Assembly: GCA_900544425.1 (NCBI GenBank)
Contig: UQUX01000114.1
Location: forward strand, 1 to 5,629
DNA: 5,629 nt
DNA from: an uncultured Collinsella sp.
Lineage (GTDB): Bacteria; Actinomycetota; Coriobacteriia; Coriobacteriales; Coriobacteriaceae
Direction: 5' to 3'
This document shows, piece by piece, positions 1 to 5,629 of the stretch. Positions within the stretch are counted from its first letter, which is position 1, and the number at the start of each line of letters is the position of its first letter. The notes under the pieces were generated by a model. The model saw nothing but the letters and a program-made list of their open reading frames with translations, searched no databases and had not been told where the DNA came from. The position numbers and the translations under genes were made by a program.

Positions 1-1026
1 CTCGTGCGCGCCACTGCCGGCGGCTCACGCGCCGTCATCGTGACCGACACCAACGTGGGCCCGCTCTACCAGATGCCCGTTAAGCAGAGCCTGGAGGCGT
101 CAGGCTACGAGGTGAGCATCTGCACCTTCGAGGCCGGCGAGGCCCATAAGCGCGCCGAAACCTATGTTGCCATTTTGGAGTTTGTGGCCGAGCACGAGCT
201 TTCGCGCTCCGACGTGATCGTGGCACTCGGCGGCGGCGTCGTGGGCGACGTGGCGGGCTTTGCAGCCGCCACCTACATGCGCGGCTGCAAGTTTGTGCAG
301 ATCCCGACGAGCCTGCTTGCCATGGTGGATTCGTCGGTGGGCGGCAAGACCGCCATCGACCTGGCTGCCGGCAAGAACTTGGCCGGCGCCTTTTGGCAGC
401 CGAGCGTGGTTATCGCCGACGTGGGGTGCCTGGCCACCCTCACGCCCGAGCAGTTCGCCGACGGCTGCGGCGAGGTTGTGAAACACGCCGTGATCGCCGA
501 CCCGGAGCTTTTTGCCGAACTGGAGAAGACCCCGCTCACGCTGGAGCTGCTCAACCGCGATGTGGCCCGCGTAGCACTCATCATCGCCCGCAATATCGAC
601 ATCAAGCGCGCCGTGGTCGTCGCCGACGAGCGCGAGACCAACCAACGCAAGCTCCTCAACTTTGGACACAGCGCCGGACACGCCGTCGAGGCCTGCGAGC
701 ACTTTGAACTCGGACACGGCAACTGCGTGTCGATCGGCATGGGCATCATCACGCGCGCCGCGGCCCTGCACGGCATTTGCGATGCAGAGCTGCCCGGTCG
801 TATTGAGGAGCTCTGCGCCCGCCATGGCCTCAAGACCCGCTGCGAGCTTTCCGCCGATGCCGTCTTTGCCGAGGCGCTCCACGATAAGAAGCGTGCGGGC
901 GACACCATCGACCTGGTGATTCCGCACGGCATTGGCCGCTGCAGCATCGACCGCACGCCGCTTTCCACTTTCCACGAACTCATTGCCGAAGGCCTCGGCC
1001 AGAAGGGAGACGCATCCGCATGCTAG
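1..1026 (+). CDS. aroB: 3-dehydroquinate synthase, 5' end cut by the window edge
   Basis: Cytoplasmic enzyme that cyclises DAHP to 3-dehydroquinate, second step of the shikimate pathway; the family uses NAD+ and a divalent metal, usually zinc. The frame is open from base 1. The NAD-binding GGGVVGD lies at 229-249 and the DSSVGGKT block at 328-351. The expected metal ligands are present: Glu at 472-474 (EVVKH, with the active-site Lys at 481-483), His at 667-669 (FGHSAGHA) and His at 715-717 (GHGN, where many family members have HGEAV). A late DKK motif is also present. Against E. coli AroB, as I recall it, roughly 25-30 N-terminal residues are missing, so the GTG at 4 is internal and the true start lies upstream. 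The C-terminus looks complete (TAG 1024-1026). The last seven bases overlap aroA, which implies translational coupling. Identification is firm. Confidence 0.96.
   Translation, partial: LVRATAGGSRAVIVTDTNVGPLYQMPVKQSLEASGYEVSICTFEAGEAHKRAETYVAILEFVAEHELSRSDVIVALGGGVVGDVAGFAAATYMRGCKFVQIPTSLLAMVDSSVGGKTAIDLAAGKNLAGAFWQPSVVIADVGCLATLTPEQFADGCGEVVKHAVIADPELFAELEKTPLTLELLNRDVARVALIIARNIDIKRAVVVADERETNQRKLLNFGHSAGHAVEACEHFELGHGNCVSIGMGIITRAAALHGICDAELPGRIEELCARHGLKTRCELSADAVFAEALHDKKRAGDTIDLVIPHGIGRCSIDRTPLSTFHELIAEGLGQKGDASAC
1003..1009 (+). promoter_or_regulatory. Ribosome binding site of aroA
   Basis: AAGGGAG lies inside the 3' end of aroB, ten bases before the ATG at 1020. It supports that start and indicates that aroA is initiated by ribosomes finishing aroB. 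Confidence 0.7.
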
Positions 1027-2339
1027 CCCGCATCACCCCGTCCCCACTTAAGGGCACCGTTCCCGCCATTGCGTCCAAGTCGATGGCGCATCGCCTCATC
1101 ATCTGCGCTGCGCTTGCCAACGGCGAGACGCACGTCACCTGCAACACCACCTGCGCCGACATCGAGGCCACGGTGCGCTGCCTTACGGCCCTGGGTGCTC
1201 GCATCGAGACCGTCGAGGACGGCTTCCAGGTCCACCCCACTATGAAGAGCATTGAGTTTGGCCTGCTCAAGGCACTTGCCGGCGGAACGCTTGACTGCGG
1301 CGAAAGCGGCTCCACGCTCCGCTTTATGTTGCCCGTCGCCTGCGCGCTGGGCGCAGAAGCAACTTTTGTGGGTCAGGGACGCTTGGGCGCCCGCCCGCTG
1401 TCCCCGCTCTCGGACGAGATCATCGCCGCCGGCTGCGACCTGCAGGGTCTGGGCGGTTTTCCGCTCAAGACAAGCGGCCGCATGCGCCCGGGCACCTTTG
1501 TGCTGCCGGGCAACGTGAGCTCGCAGTATATCTCCGGCCTGCTGCTGGCGGCCCCGCTACTGGCCCAGCCCTCCTGTGTGCAAGTGACCGGCCTCATCGA
1601 GAGCCGCCCCTATATCAACCTGACCATCCAGGCCATGAAGGCCTTTGGTGTCGAGGTCAACGTCGAGCGTATTCCGGCCAAGGACGGCCAGCCCGAGGTC
1701 ACGAACTTCCGCGTAAACAGTGGATCGTACCGTACGCCCGGCAGCGTAGCCGTCGAGGGAGACTGGTCCAACGCCGCCTTTTGGCTGTGCGCCGGCGCCA
1801 TCGGCACCGACCCCATCACCGTCGAGGGCGTGTCGCTGAGCTCCGCACAGGGCGACCGCAACGTGCTCGCCGCGCTTTCGCGCTTTGGCGCCCGCATCGT
1901 GCGCTCCACGAACGCCGCCACTGTGCAGTCCGACAAGCTCGCCGGCTTTGAGATGAGCGCCCACGACATTCCGGACCTGGTGCCCGTTATCTCGGCCGTG
2001 GCATCGCTGGCGCAAGGCCGCACGTTCATCCGCGATTGCGCCCGCCTGCGCATCAAGGAATCCGACCGTCTGGCCACTACCACCCGCGAGCTCACCGCAC
2101 TGGGCGCACAGGTACGCATTGCCGGTGACGACCTCATCATCAAGGGTGTCGACGCCTTTACTGGCGGCGAGGTCGATTCGCACAACGACCACCGCATCGC
2201 CATGATGGCCGCCATCGCCGCGAGCCGCGCCACCGGCGAGGTCGTGATCCACGGCGCCGAGGCCGTCAACAAGTCCTATCCCGATTTCTTTGACCACTAC
2301 CGCCTGCTGGGCGGCAAGGTCACGCTCGAGGAGGAATAG
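1020..2339 (+). CDS. aroA: 3-phosphoshikimate 1-carboxyvinyltransferase (EPSP synthase)
   Basis: Transfers the enolpyruvyl group of PEP to shikimate 3-phosphate, sixth step of the pathway, in the cytoplasm. The product is 439 residues, close to the usual ~430. Substrate-binding SKSMAHR gives Lys20, Ser21 and Arg25. CGESGSTLR holds Gly97, aligning with E. coli Gly96 at the PEP/glyphosate site. Further on are SSQYISGLLLAAP, GDWSNAAF, the catalytic Asp319 in DLVPV, LRIKESDR (Lys346, Glu347, Arg350), NDHRIAM (His391, Arg392) and Lys418 in NKSYPDFF. These match E. coli Asp313, Glu341, Arg344, His385, Arg386 and Lys411 at a nearly constant offset, so both lobes are intact. The SKSxAHR and CGESGSTLR forms resemble clostridial enzymes rather than the E. 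coli type (from memory). The start overlaps the aroB stop by 7 bases and has a Shine-Dalgarno at 1003-1009. Confidence 0.97.
   Translation: MLARITPSPLKGTVPAIASKSMAHRLIICAALANGETHVTCNTTCADIEATVRCLTALGARIETVEDGFQVHPTMKSIEFGLLKALAGGTLDCGESGSTLRFMLPVACALGAEATFVGQGRLGARPLSPLSDEIIAAGCDLQGLGGFPLKTSGRMRPGTFVLPGNVSSQYISGLLLAAPLLAQPSCVQVTGLIESRPYINLTIQAMKAFGVEVNVERIPAKDGQPEVTNFRVNSGSYRTPGSVAVEGDWSNAAFWLCAGAIGTDPITVEGVSLSSAQGDRNVLAALSRFGARIVRSTNAATVQSDKLAGFEMSAHDIPDLVPVISAVASLAQGRTFIRDCARLRIKESDRLATTTRELTALGAQVRIAGDDLIIKGVDAFTGGEVDSHNDHRIAMMAAIAASRATGEVVIHGAEAVNKSYPDFFDHYRLLGGKVTLEEE
2328..2334 (+). promoter_or_regulatory. Ribosome binding site that fixes the aroC start
   Basis: GAGGAGG, six bases before the ATG at 2341, is formed by the Glu codons that end aroA. 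It favours the ATG at 2341 over an in-frame ATG at 2290 that lies deeper inside aroA. Confidence 0.8.
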
Positions 2340-2340
2340 C

Positions 2341-3438
2341 ATGTCCTCGACCTTTGGCAACGTCTTGCATCTGAGTATCTTTGGCCAGTCGCACTCCCCC
2401 GCTATCGGCTGCTCACTCGACGGCATTCCTGCCGGTATTGCCGTTGACCAGGAGCAGCTGCAGGCCTTCCTCGACCGTCGCGCCCCCGGTCGCGACGAGA
2501 CCGCGACCAAACGCCACGAGGCCGACGCCGCGCATATCATTGCCGGCGTGGTCGATGGACATACCACCGGCGCGCCCATTGCCGCGATTATCGAGAACAC
2601 CAACACGCGCTCCAACGATTACTCCGAGCTGCGCTGCAAGCCCCGTCCCGGACATGCGGACTTCCCCGCGCGCGTGAAGTATCACAACATGCACGATGTT
2701 GCTGGTGGCGGGCATTTTTCCGGCCGCCTAACGGCACCCTTATGCATCGCCGGCGGCATTGCGCTACAGGCACTCGAGGCCCGCGGCATTCAGGTCATGG
2801 CGCACGTCGCGCAGATCGGCGGCATCTCCGACCTGCCGATGGACGATATGGTCTATCGAGAGGCCGACCGCAAGGCGATCCTTACGAACGACCTGCCGTG
2901 CATTGACGCCGCCGCAGCCGGCCGCATGCGCGAGGAGATTCTGGCCGCGCGCGATGAACTCGACAGCATCGGCGGCATCGTGGAGTGCGGCATTTACGGG
3001 CTTCCCACGGGCATCGGCGACCCCATGTTCGACGGCATCGAGAACCGCATCGCGCAAATCGCGTTTGGCATTCCCGCCGTAAAGGGCGTGGAGTTTGGCA
3101 TGGGCTTTGCCGTGGCCGCCATGCGCGGCAGCGAGAACAACGATCCGTATCGCATCGATGCCGAGACCGGCGAGATCGAAGTCGAGTCCAATAACGCCGG
3201 CGGCATCCTGGGCGGTATTTCGACCGGCGCGCCCGTCATGTGGCGCATGGCCGTAAAGCCGACGCCCTCAATTGGCCGCGAGCAGCAGACCGTAGACATG
3301 GACGCCATGGAAAATGCCGAGCTCTCGGTCCACGGCCGTCACGATCCCTGCATCGTCCCCCGAGCCGTCCCCGTAGCCGAAGCAGCCGCGGCGCTCGCCA
3401 TCTGGGACGCCCTCCTCGAGGACGCCGCCCAGCGCTAA
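2341..3438 (+). CDS. aroC: Chorismate synthase
   Basis: Converts EPSP to chorismate, the last common step, by a 1,4-elimination that needs reduced FMN. The product is 365 residues, typical for the family. The N-terminal signature reads FGQSHSPAIG with His18 (often GESHG elsewhere). The second block reads GGGHFSGRLTAP at residues 122-133, where E. coli-type enzymes have GGGRSSARET. The C-terminal signature GRHDPCIVPRAVPVAEA is fully conserved and holds the Asp and Arg expected near the flavin. I chose the ATG at 2341 because MSSTFGN is the normal family N-terminus and a strong Shine-Dalgarno sits six bases before it. An upstream in-frame ATG at 2290 would add 17 residues that are only aroA read out of frame. 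One base separates this gene from aroA. The variant motifs fit a subgroup I recall from anaerobic Clostridia, so I expect an active enzyme. Confidence 0.96.
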   Translation: MSSTFGNVLHLSIFGQSHSPAIGCSLDGIPAGIAVDQEQLQAFLDRRAPGRDETATKRHEADAAHIIAGVVDGHTTGAPIAAIIENTNTRSNDYSELRCKPRPGHADFPARVKYHNMHDVAGGGHFSGRLTAPLCIAGGIALQALEARGIQVMAHVAQIGGISDLPMDDMVYREADRKAILTNDLPCIDAAAAGRMREEILAARDELDSIGGIVECGIYGLPTGIGDPMFDGIENRIAQIAFGIPAVKGVEFGMGFAVAAMRGSENNDPYRIDAETGEIEVESNNAGGILGGISTGAPVMWRMAVKPTPSIGREQQTVDMDAMENAELSVHGRHDPCIVPRAVPVAEAAAALAIWDALLEDAAQR

Positions 3439-3477
3439 CCAGCCCACCCCGGGCAATGATTCACGAAAGGGGTCCCT
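3439..3477 (+). other. Only intergenic gap in the window, aroC to pheA
   Basis: These 39 bases hold the pheA Shine-Dalgarno and the 5' arm of a hairpin around the pheA start. A four-base stem (GCCC 3442-3445 with GGGC 3451-3454) is too weak and has no T-run, so it is not a terminator. I see no convincing promoter boxes. Read-through transcription from aroC is the likely arrangement. Confidence 0.6.
3466..3472 (+). promoter_or_regulatory. Ribosome binding site of pheA
   Basis: AAAGGGG lies five bases before the ATG at 3478. Its four G residues also form part of the possible hairpin at 3469-3486. It is the only Shine-Dalgarno here that lies outside an upstream coding sequence. Confidence 0.7.
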
Positions 3478-3486
3478 ATGGACCTT
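3469..3486 (+). promoter_or_regulatory. Possible hairpin hiding the pheA start
   Basis: Bases 3469-3475 (GGGGTCC) can pair with 3480-3486 (GGACCTT) around the loop CTAT at 3476-3479. This gives five Watson-Crick pairs and two G-T pairs. The stem and loop include most of the Shine-Dalgarno and the whole ATG, so in RNA it could lower initiation at pheA. The pairing is read directly from the sequence. A regulatory role is inference, and an inverted repeat this short can occur by chance. Confidence 0.3.
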
Positions 3487-4623
3487 GCTGACATCCGCCA
3501 GGCCATCGATGGCATCGACACCACGCTCCTCAACAGCTTTATCGAGCGCATGGACATTGCCACCGAAGTCGCCAAGTCAAAAATCGAGATGGGCAAGGCC
3601 GTCTTCGACCCCGCCCGCGAGCGCTCCAAGCTCAACAACCTCGCCAGCCGCGCGCCCGAGCGCTACGAGGCGCAGACCATCACCCTGTTCCGTCTCCTCA
3701 TGAGCATGAGCAAGGCCGAGCAGCAGCGCTACATCAACGAACTCAAGGGCATCACTGTCTCGCAAAAGGCCCACGCCACGGCTGCAGCCTTTGACACGCC
3801 CTTCCCTCAAACTGCCACCGTCGCTTGCCAGGGCGTTGAGGGCGCTTACAGTCAAATCGCCGCGTGCAAGCTCTTCGACGTGCCCGACATCGCGTTTTTC
3901 GAGACCTTCGAAGGCGTTATGCGCGCTGTGCGCGACGGCTTCTGCGAGTTTGGCGTGCTGCCCATCGAGAACTCCACCGCCGGCTCGGTCAACGCCGTCT
4001 ACGACCTGCTCGCCCAGTTCGACTTCCACATCGTGCGCTCGCTTCGCCTCAAGATCGACCACAACTTGCTCGTCAAGCCCGGCACCAAGCTCGCCGACGT
4101 GCGCGAGGTCTACAGCCACGGCCAAGCCATTGCCCAGTGCGCCGGCTTTATCGAGAACCACGGCCTGCGCGCCACCAAGTACCCCAACACGGCCATGTCG
4201 GCTGAGATGGTCGCCAACTCCGAACGCACCGATGTTGCCGCCATCGCATCGCGCAGCTGTGCCACGCTGTATGGCCTCGAGGTGTTGGAGCCCAATATCC
4301 AAGACTCGGACAACAACTACACGCGCTTTGTCGTCATCAGCCGCGAGCCGCGCGTCTACCCCGGCGCTAATCGCACCTCGCTCATGATCACCACGGCCAA
4401 CGAGCCGGGCGCCCTCTATCGCGTGCTCGAGCGCTTCTACGCACTCAACATCAACCTCATCAAGCTCGAGAGCCGCCCCATCCCCGGCCGCGACTTTGAG
4501 TTTATGTTCTACTTTGATCTGGACTGCCCCTTTGGCAGCAAGGCCCTCGACGACCTGCTCGATTCCATCGACGACGTGTGCGAAAGCTTCACCTACTTTG
4601 GCAGCTACACGGAGGTGCTCTAG
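3478..4623 (+). CDS. pheA: Bifunctional chorismate mutase-prephenate dehydratase (P-protein)
   Basis: Converts chorismate to prephenate and then to phenylpyruvate, committing carbon to phenylalanine. The product has 381 residues, similar to E. coli PheA. Residues 1 to about 90 are an AroQ-type mutase: Arg7, Arg24, Lys35, Asp44, Arg47 and Glu48 match E. coli Arg11, Arg28, Lys39, Asp48, Arg51 and Glu52 at a constant offset, with Gln82 or Gln83 as the final active-site Gln. The dehydratase spans about 112-290, with CQGVEGAYSQ (117-126), PIENSTAGSV (162-171) and catalytic Thr282 in the TRF motif. The ACT domain from about 298 to the end carries GALY (311-314) and ESRP (331-334), the usual phenylalanine-binding motifs, so feedback inhibition by phenylalanine is expected. 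The gene follows aroC after 39 bases and its TAG abuts the next ATG. All three domains look intact. Confidence 0.96.
   Translation: MDLADIRQAIDGIDTTLLNSFIERMDIATEVAKSKIEMGKAVFDPARERSKLNNLASRAPERYEAQTITLFRLLMSMSKAEQQRYINELKGITVSQKAHATAAAFDTPFPQTATVACQGVEGAYSQIAACKLFDVPDIAFFETFEGVMRAVRDGFCEFGVLPIENSTAGSVNAVYDLLAQFDFHIVRSLRLKIDHNLLVKPGTKLADVREVYSHGQAIAQCAGFIENHGLRATKYPNTAMSAEMVANSERTDVAAIASRSCATLYGLEVLEPNIQDSDNNYTRFVVISREPRVYPGANRTSLMITTANEPGALYRVLERFYALNINLIKLESRPIPGRDFEFMFYFDLDCPFGSKALDDLLDSIDDVCESFTYFGSYTEVL
4611..4617 (+). promoter_or_regulatory. Ribosome binding site of aroE-aroK
   Basis: GGAGGTG, a near-perfect anti-16S match, lies inside the last codons of pheA and six bases before the ATG at 4624. 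It supports that start, which directly follows the pheA TAG. Confidence 0.8.
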
Positions 4624-5629
4624 ATGACCGATACCGCCGCAACCCGCCCCTACGGAGTGCTGGGCCGCGTGTTGGGCCACAGCTACACCCCAACCATCTA
4701 CAAAGAGCTCGCTGGGCTCGATTACGTGCGATTTGAGCGCGAGCCCGAGGACCTCGCGGCCTTTATGACGGGCGACGAGTGGGAGGGCACCAACGTGACC
4801 ATCCCCTACAAGCGCGCCGTCATGGAGTACCTGGACGAGCTGAGCCCGCTCGCCGAGCGCATGGGCAACGTCAACACCATCACGCGCCTGCCCGACGGCC
4901 GCCTGCGCGGCGATAACACCGACTACTTCGGTTTTCAGTGCTTGGTCGAGGAGCTGGGCGTAGAGGTTGCCAGTAAGAAGGCCCTCGTGCTCGGCGCCAC
5001 CGGCGGTGCCGGCACTACGGCCAGCATGGTACTCGACGACCTGGGCGCCATCGTCGTACCCGTGGGTCGCACAAGCGAGGTCAATTACGACAACATCGCG
5101 CAGCAATCCGATGCCGCGCTGCTCGTCAACTGCACGCCTGCCGGCATGTTCCCCCACTGCCCCGACGCCCCCTGCACGCTCGAAGGACTCGATGCGCTCG
5201 AAGGCGTCATCGACATTGTCTACAACCCCGCCCGCACGGGTCTGATGTTCGAGGCCGAGCGCCGCGGCATCCCCTACATCGGCGGACTGCTGATGCTCGT
5301 GGCACAGGCGGCACAGGCCGTCGAGCGCTATACCGGCCAGGTCACCCCGCGCGAGCGCATCCTGGACGTAACGGAGCGCTTGTCACGCCGCGAACAGAAC
5401 ATCGCGCTGATCGGCATGCCGGGCTCGGGCAAGACCCGCGTGGGTGAGCAGATTGCCCTGCTCACGGGGCGAGAGCACATCGACCTGGATCGCACGCTTG
5501 AGGAACGCCTGGGGATGCCCTGCGCCGACTATATCGTCGAGCGCGGCGAGGCGGCCTTCCGCGAGCAGGAAACGGCGGCGCTCTCCGACATCTCCAAGCG
5601 CAGCGGCCTGGTGCTTTCCACCGGCGGTG
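4624..5629 (+). CDS. aroE: Shikimate dehydrogenase-shikimate kinase fusion, 3' end cut by the window edge
   Basis: The frame stays open for 335 codons to the window end. Residues 1 to about 238 are shikimate dehydrogenase (3-dehydroshikimate to shikimate, NADPH). They show GHSYTP (18-23), NVTIPYK with catalytic Lys63, GNVNT with Asn84, NTD with catalytic Asp100, a nucleotide-binding GATGGAG (124-130), GRT (148-150) and MLVAQAA with Gln228. After a charged linker of about 20 residues, a shikimate kinase (AroK) begins near 260. It has Walker A GMPGSGKT (264-271, Lys270), DLD (287-289), the shikimate-binding GEAAFREQE (Arg313, Glu316), and the start of the STGG motif where the window stops. One chain therefore carries the two consecutive steps from dehydroshikimate to shikimate 3-phosphate. 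In the dehydrogenase, Thr22 replaces the usual second Ser of HSxSP, and Gly148 replaces the Asn of NRT. About 100 or more kinase residues should follow downstream. Confidence 0.93.
   Translation, partial: MTDTAATRPYGVLGRVLGHSYTPTIYKELAGLDYVRFEREPEDLAAFMTGDEWEGTNVTIPYKRAVMEYLDELSPLAERMGNVNTITRLPDGRLRGDNTDYFGFQCLVEELGVEVASKKALVLGATGGAGTTASMVLDDLGAIVVPVGRTSEVNYDNIAQQSDAALLVNCTPAGMFPHCPDAPCTLEGLDALEGVIDIVYNPARTGLMFEAERRGIPYIGGLLMLVAQAAQAVERYTGQVTPRERILDVTERLSRREQNIALIGMPGSGKTRVGEQIALLTGREHIDLDRTLEERLGMPCADYIVERGEAAFREQETAALSDISKRSGLVLSTGG
5401..5629 (+). other. aroK: Shikimate kinase (AroK) domain within the fusion, partial
   Basis: This marks the kinase half of the fused gene, which uses ATP to make shikimate 3-phosphate, the substrate of AroA. 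Walker A occupies 5413-5436 and the shikimate-contacting FRxxE is at 5557-5571. The GG of the substrate loop is at 5623-5628, at the window edge. The frame continues from the dehydrogenase without a stop, so it is not a separate gene unless an internal start is used; I see no strong Shine-Dalgarno just before 5401. The lid and the C-terminal part are outside the window. Confidence 0.88.

Noticed and set aside
4..6. GTG as the start codon of aroB
   Set aside because: The frame is open to base 1 and the protein would lack the normal first 25-30 residues of the family, so the gene is cut by the window edge.
100..975. A 291-codon open frame on the - strand opposite aroB
   Set aside because: It is in register with aroB codons, with the same cause as the other antisense frames, and its low-complexity product is rich in Ala, Gly, Val and His.
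1302..1325. EPSP synthase motif as a sign of glyphosate tolerance
   Set aside because: Gly97 matches the Gly96 of sensitive E. coli enzyme, and the neighbouring differences look like subgroup variation. Sensitivity cannot be decided from sequence alone.
2290..2340. Upstream ATG that would lengthen AroC by 17 residues
   Set aside because: The added residues are aroA read in another frame, the family normally begins at MSSTFGN, and the strong Shine-Dalgarno at 2328-2334 serves the ATG at 2341.
1557..2615. A 352-codon open frame on the - strand across aroA and aroC
   Set aside because: It is opposite two well-supported genes, is in codon register with aroA, ends at a sense CTA codon, and its product resembles no family I know.
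3442..3454. GCCC/GGGC inverted repeat after aroC as a terminator
   Set aside because: The stem is only four pairs and no T-run follows; pheA begins 24 bases later on the same strand.
3577..5157. A 526-codon open frame on the - strand across pheA and aroE
   Set aside because: Its codons are in exact register with the sense codons of both genes, so it stays open simply because TTA, CTA and TCA are rare in this GC-rich coding sequence. It ends at the first TCA (3577). The product has no recognisable motif and starts with GTG inside aroE.

Overview
This window is a compact, single-strand block of aromatic amino acid biosynthesis genes. In order it reads aroB (5' end missing), aroA, aroC, pheA, and a fused aroE-aroK gene (3' end missing), all on the + strand. 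DNA is GC-rich with mostly G or C in third codon positions. The proteins belong to subfamilies I associate with anaerobic Clostridia (AroA with SKSxAHR and CGESGSTLR, AroC with FGQSH and GGGHFSGRLTAP, PheA with CQGVEGAYSQ). High GC plus clostridia-like enzymes suggests a gut actinobacterium of the class Coriobacteriia, possibly Collinsella. That placement is inference from memory, not a database result.

Layout: aroB runs from the window edge to 1026 and overlaps the start of aroA by 7 bases. aroA (1020-2339) is followed after one base by aroC (2341-3438). A 39-base gap, the only intergenic space in the window, precedes pheA (3478-4623). The pheA stop directly abuts the ATG of aroE-aroK (4624 to past 5629). 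Every internal start has a good Shine-Dalgarno sequence. I see no convincing promoter, terminator, tRNA, repeat array or mobile element, so the five genes are probably one transcript and mostly translationally coupled.

Together the genes encode 3-dehydroquinate synthase, shikimate dehydrogenase and shikimate kinase (one chain), EPSP synthase and chorismate synthase, then chorismate mutase-prephenate dehydratase, which takes chorismate to phenylpyruvate. DAHP synthase and 3-dehydroquinate dehydratase are needed to complete the route but are not in the window.

I found no undescribed system here. The points most worth a second look are the AroE-AroK fusion, its altered shikimate- and NADP-binding motifs, the non-canonical chorismate synthase motifs, and a small hairpin that would hide the ribosome binding site and start codon of pheA.
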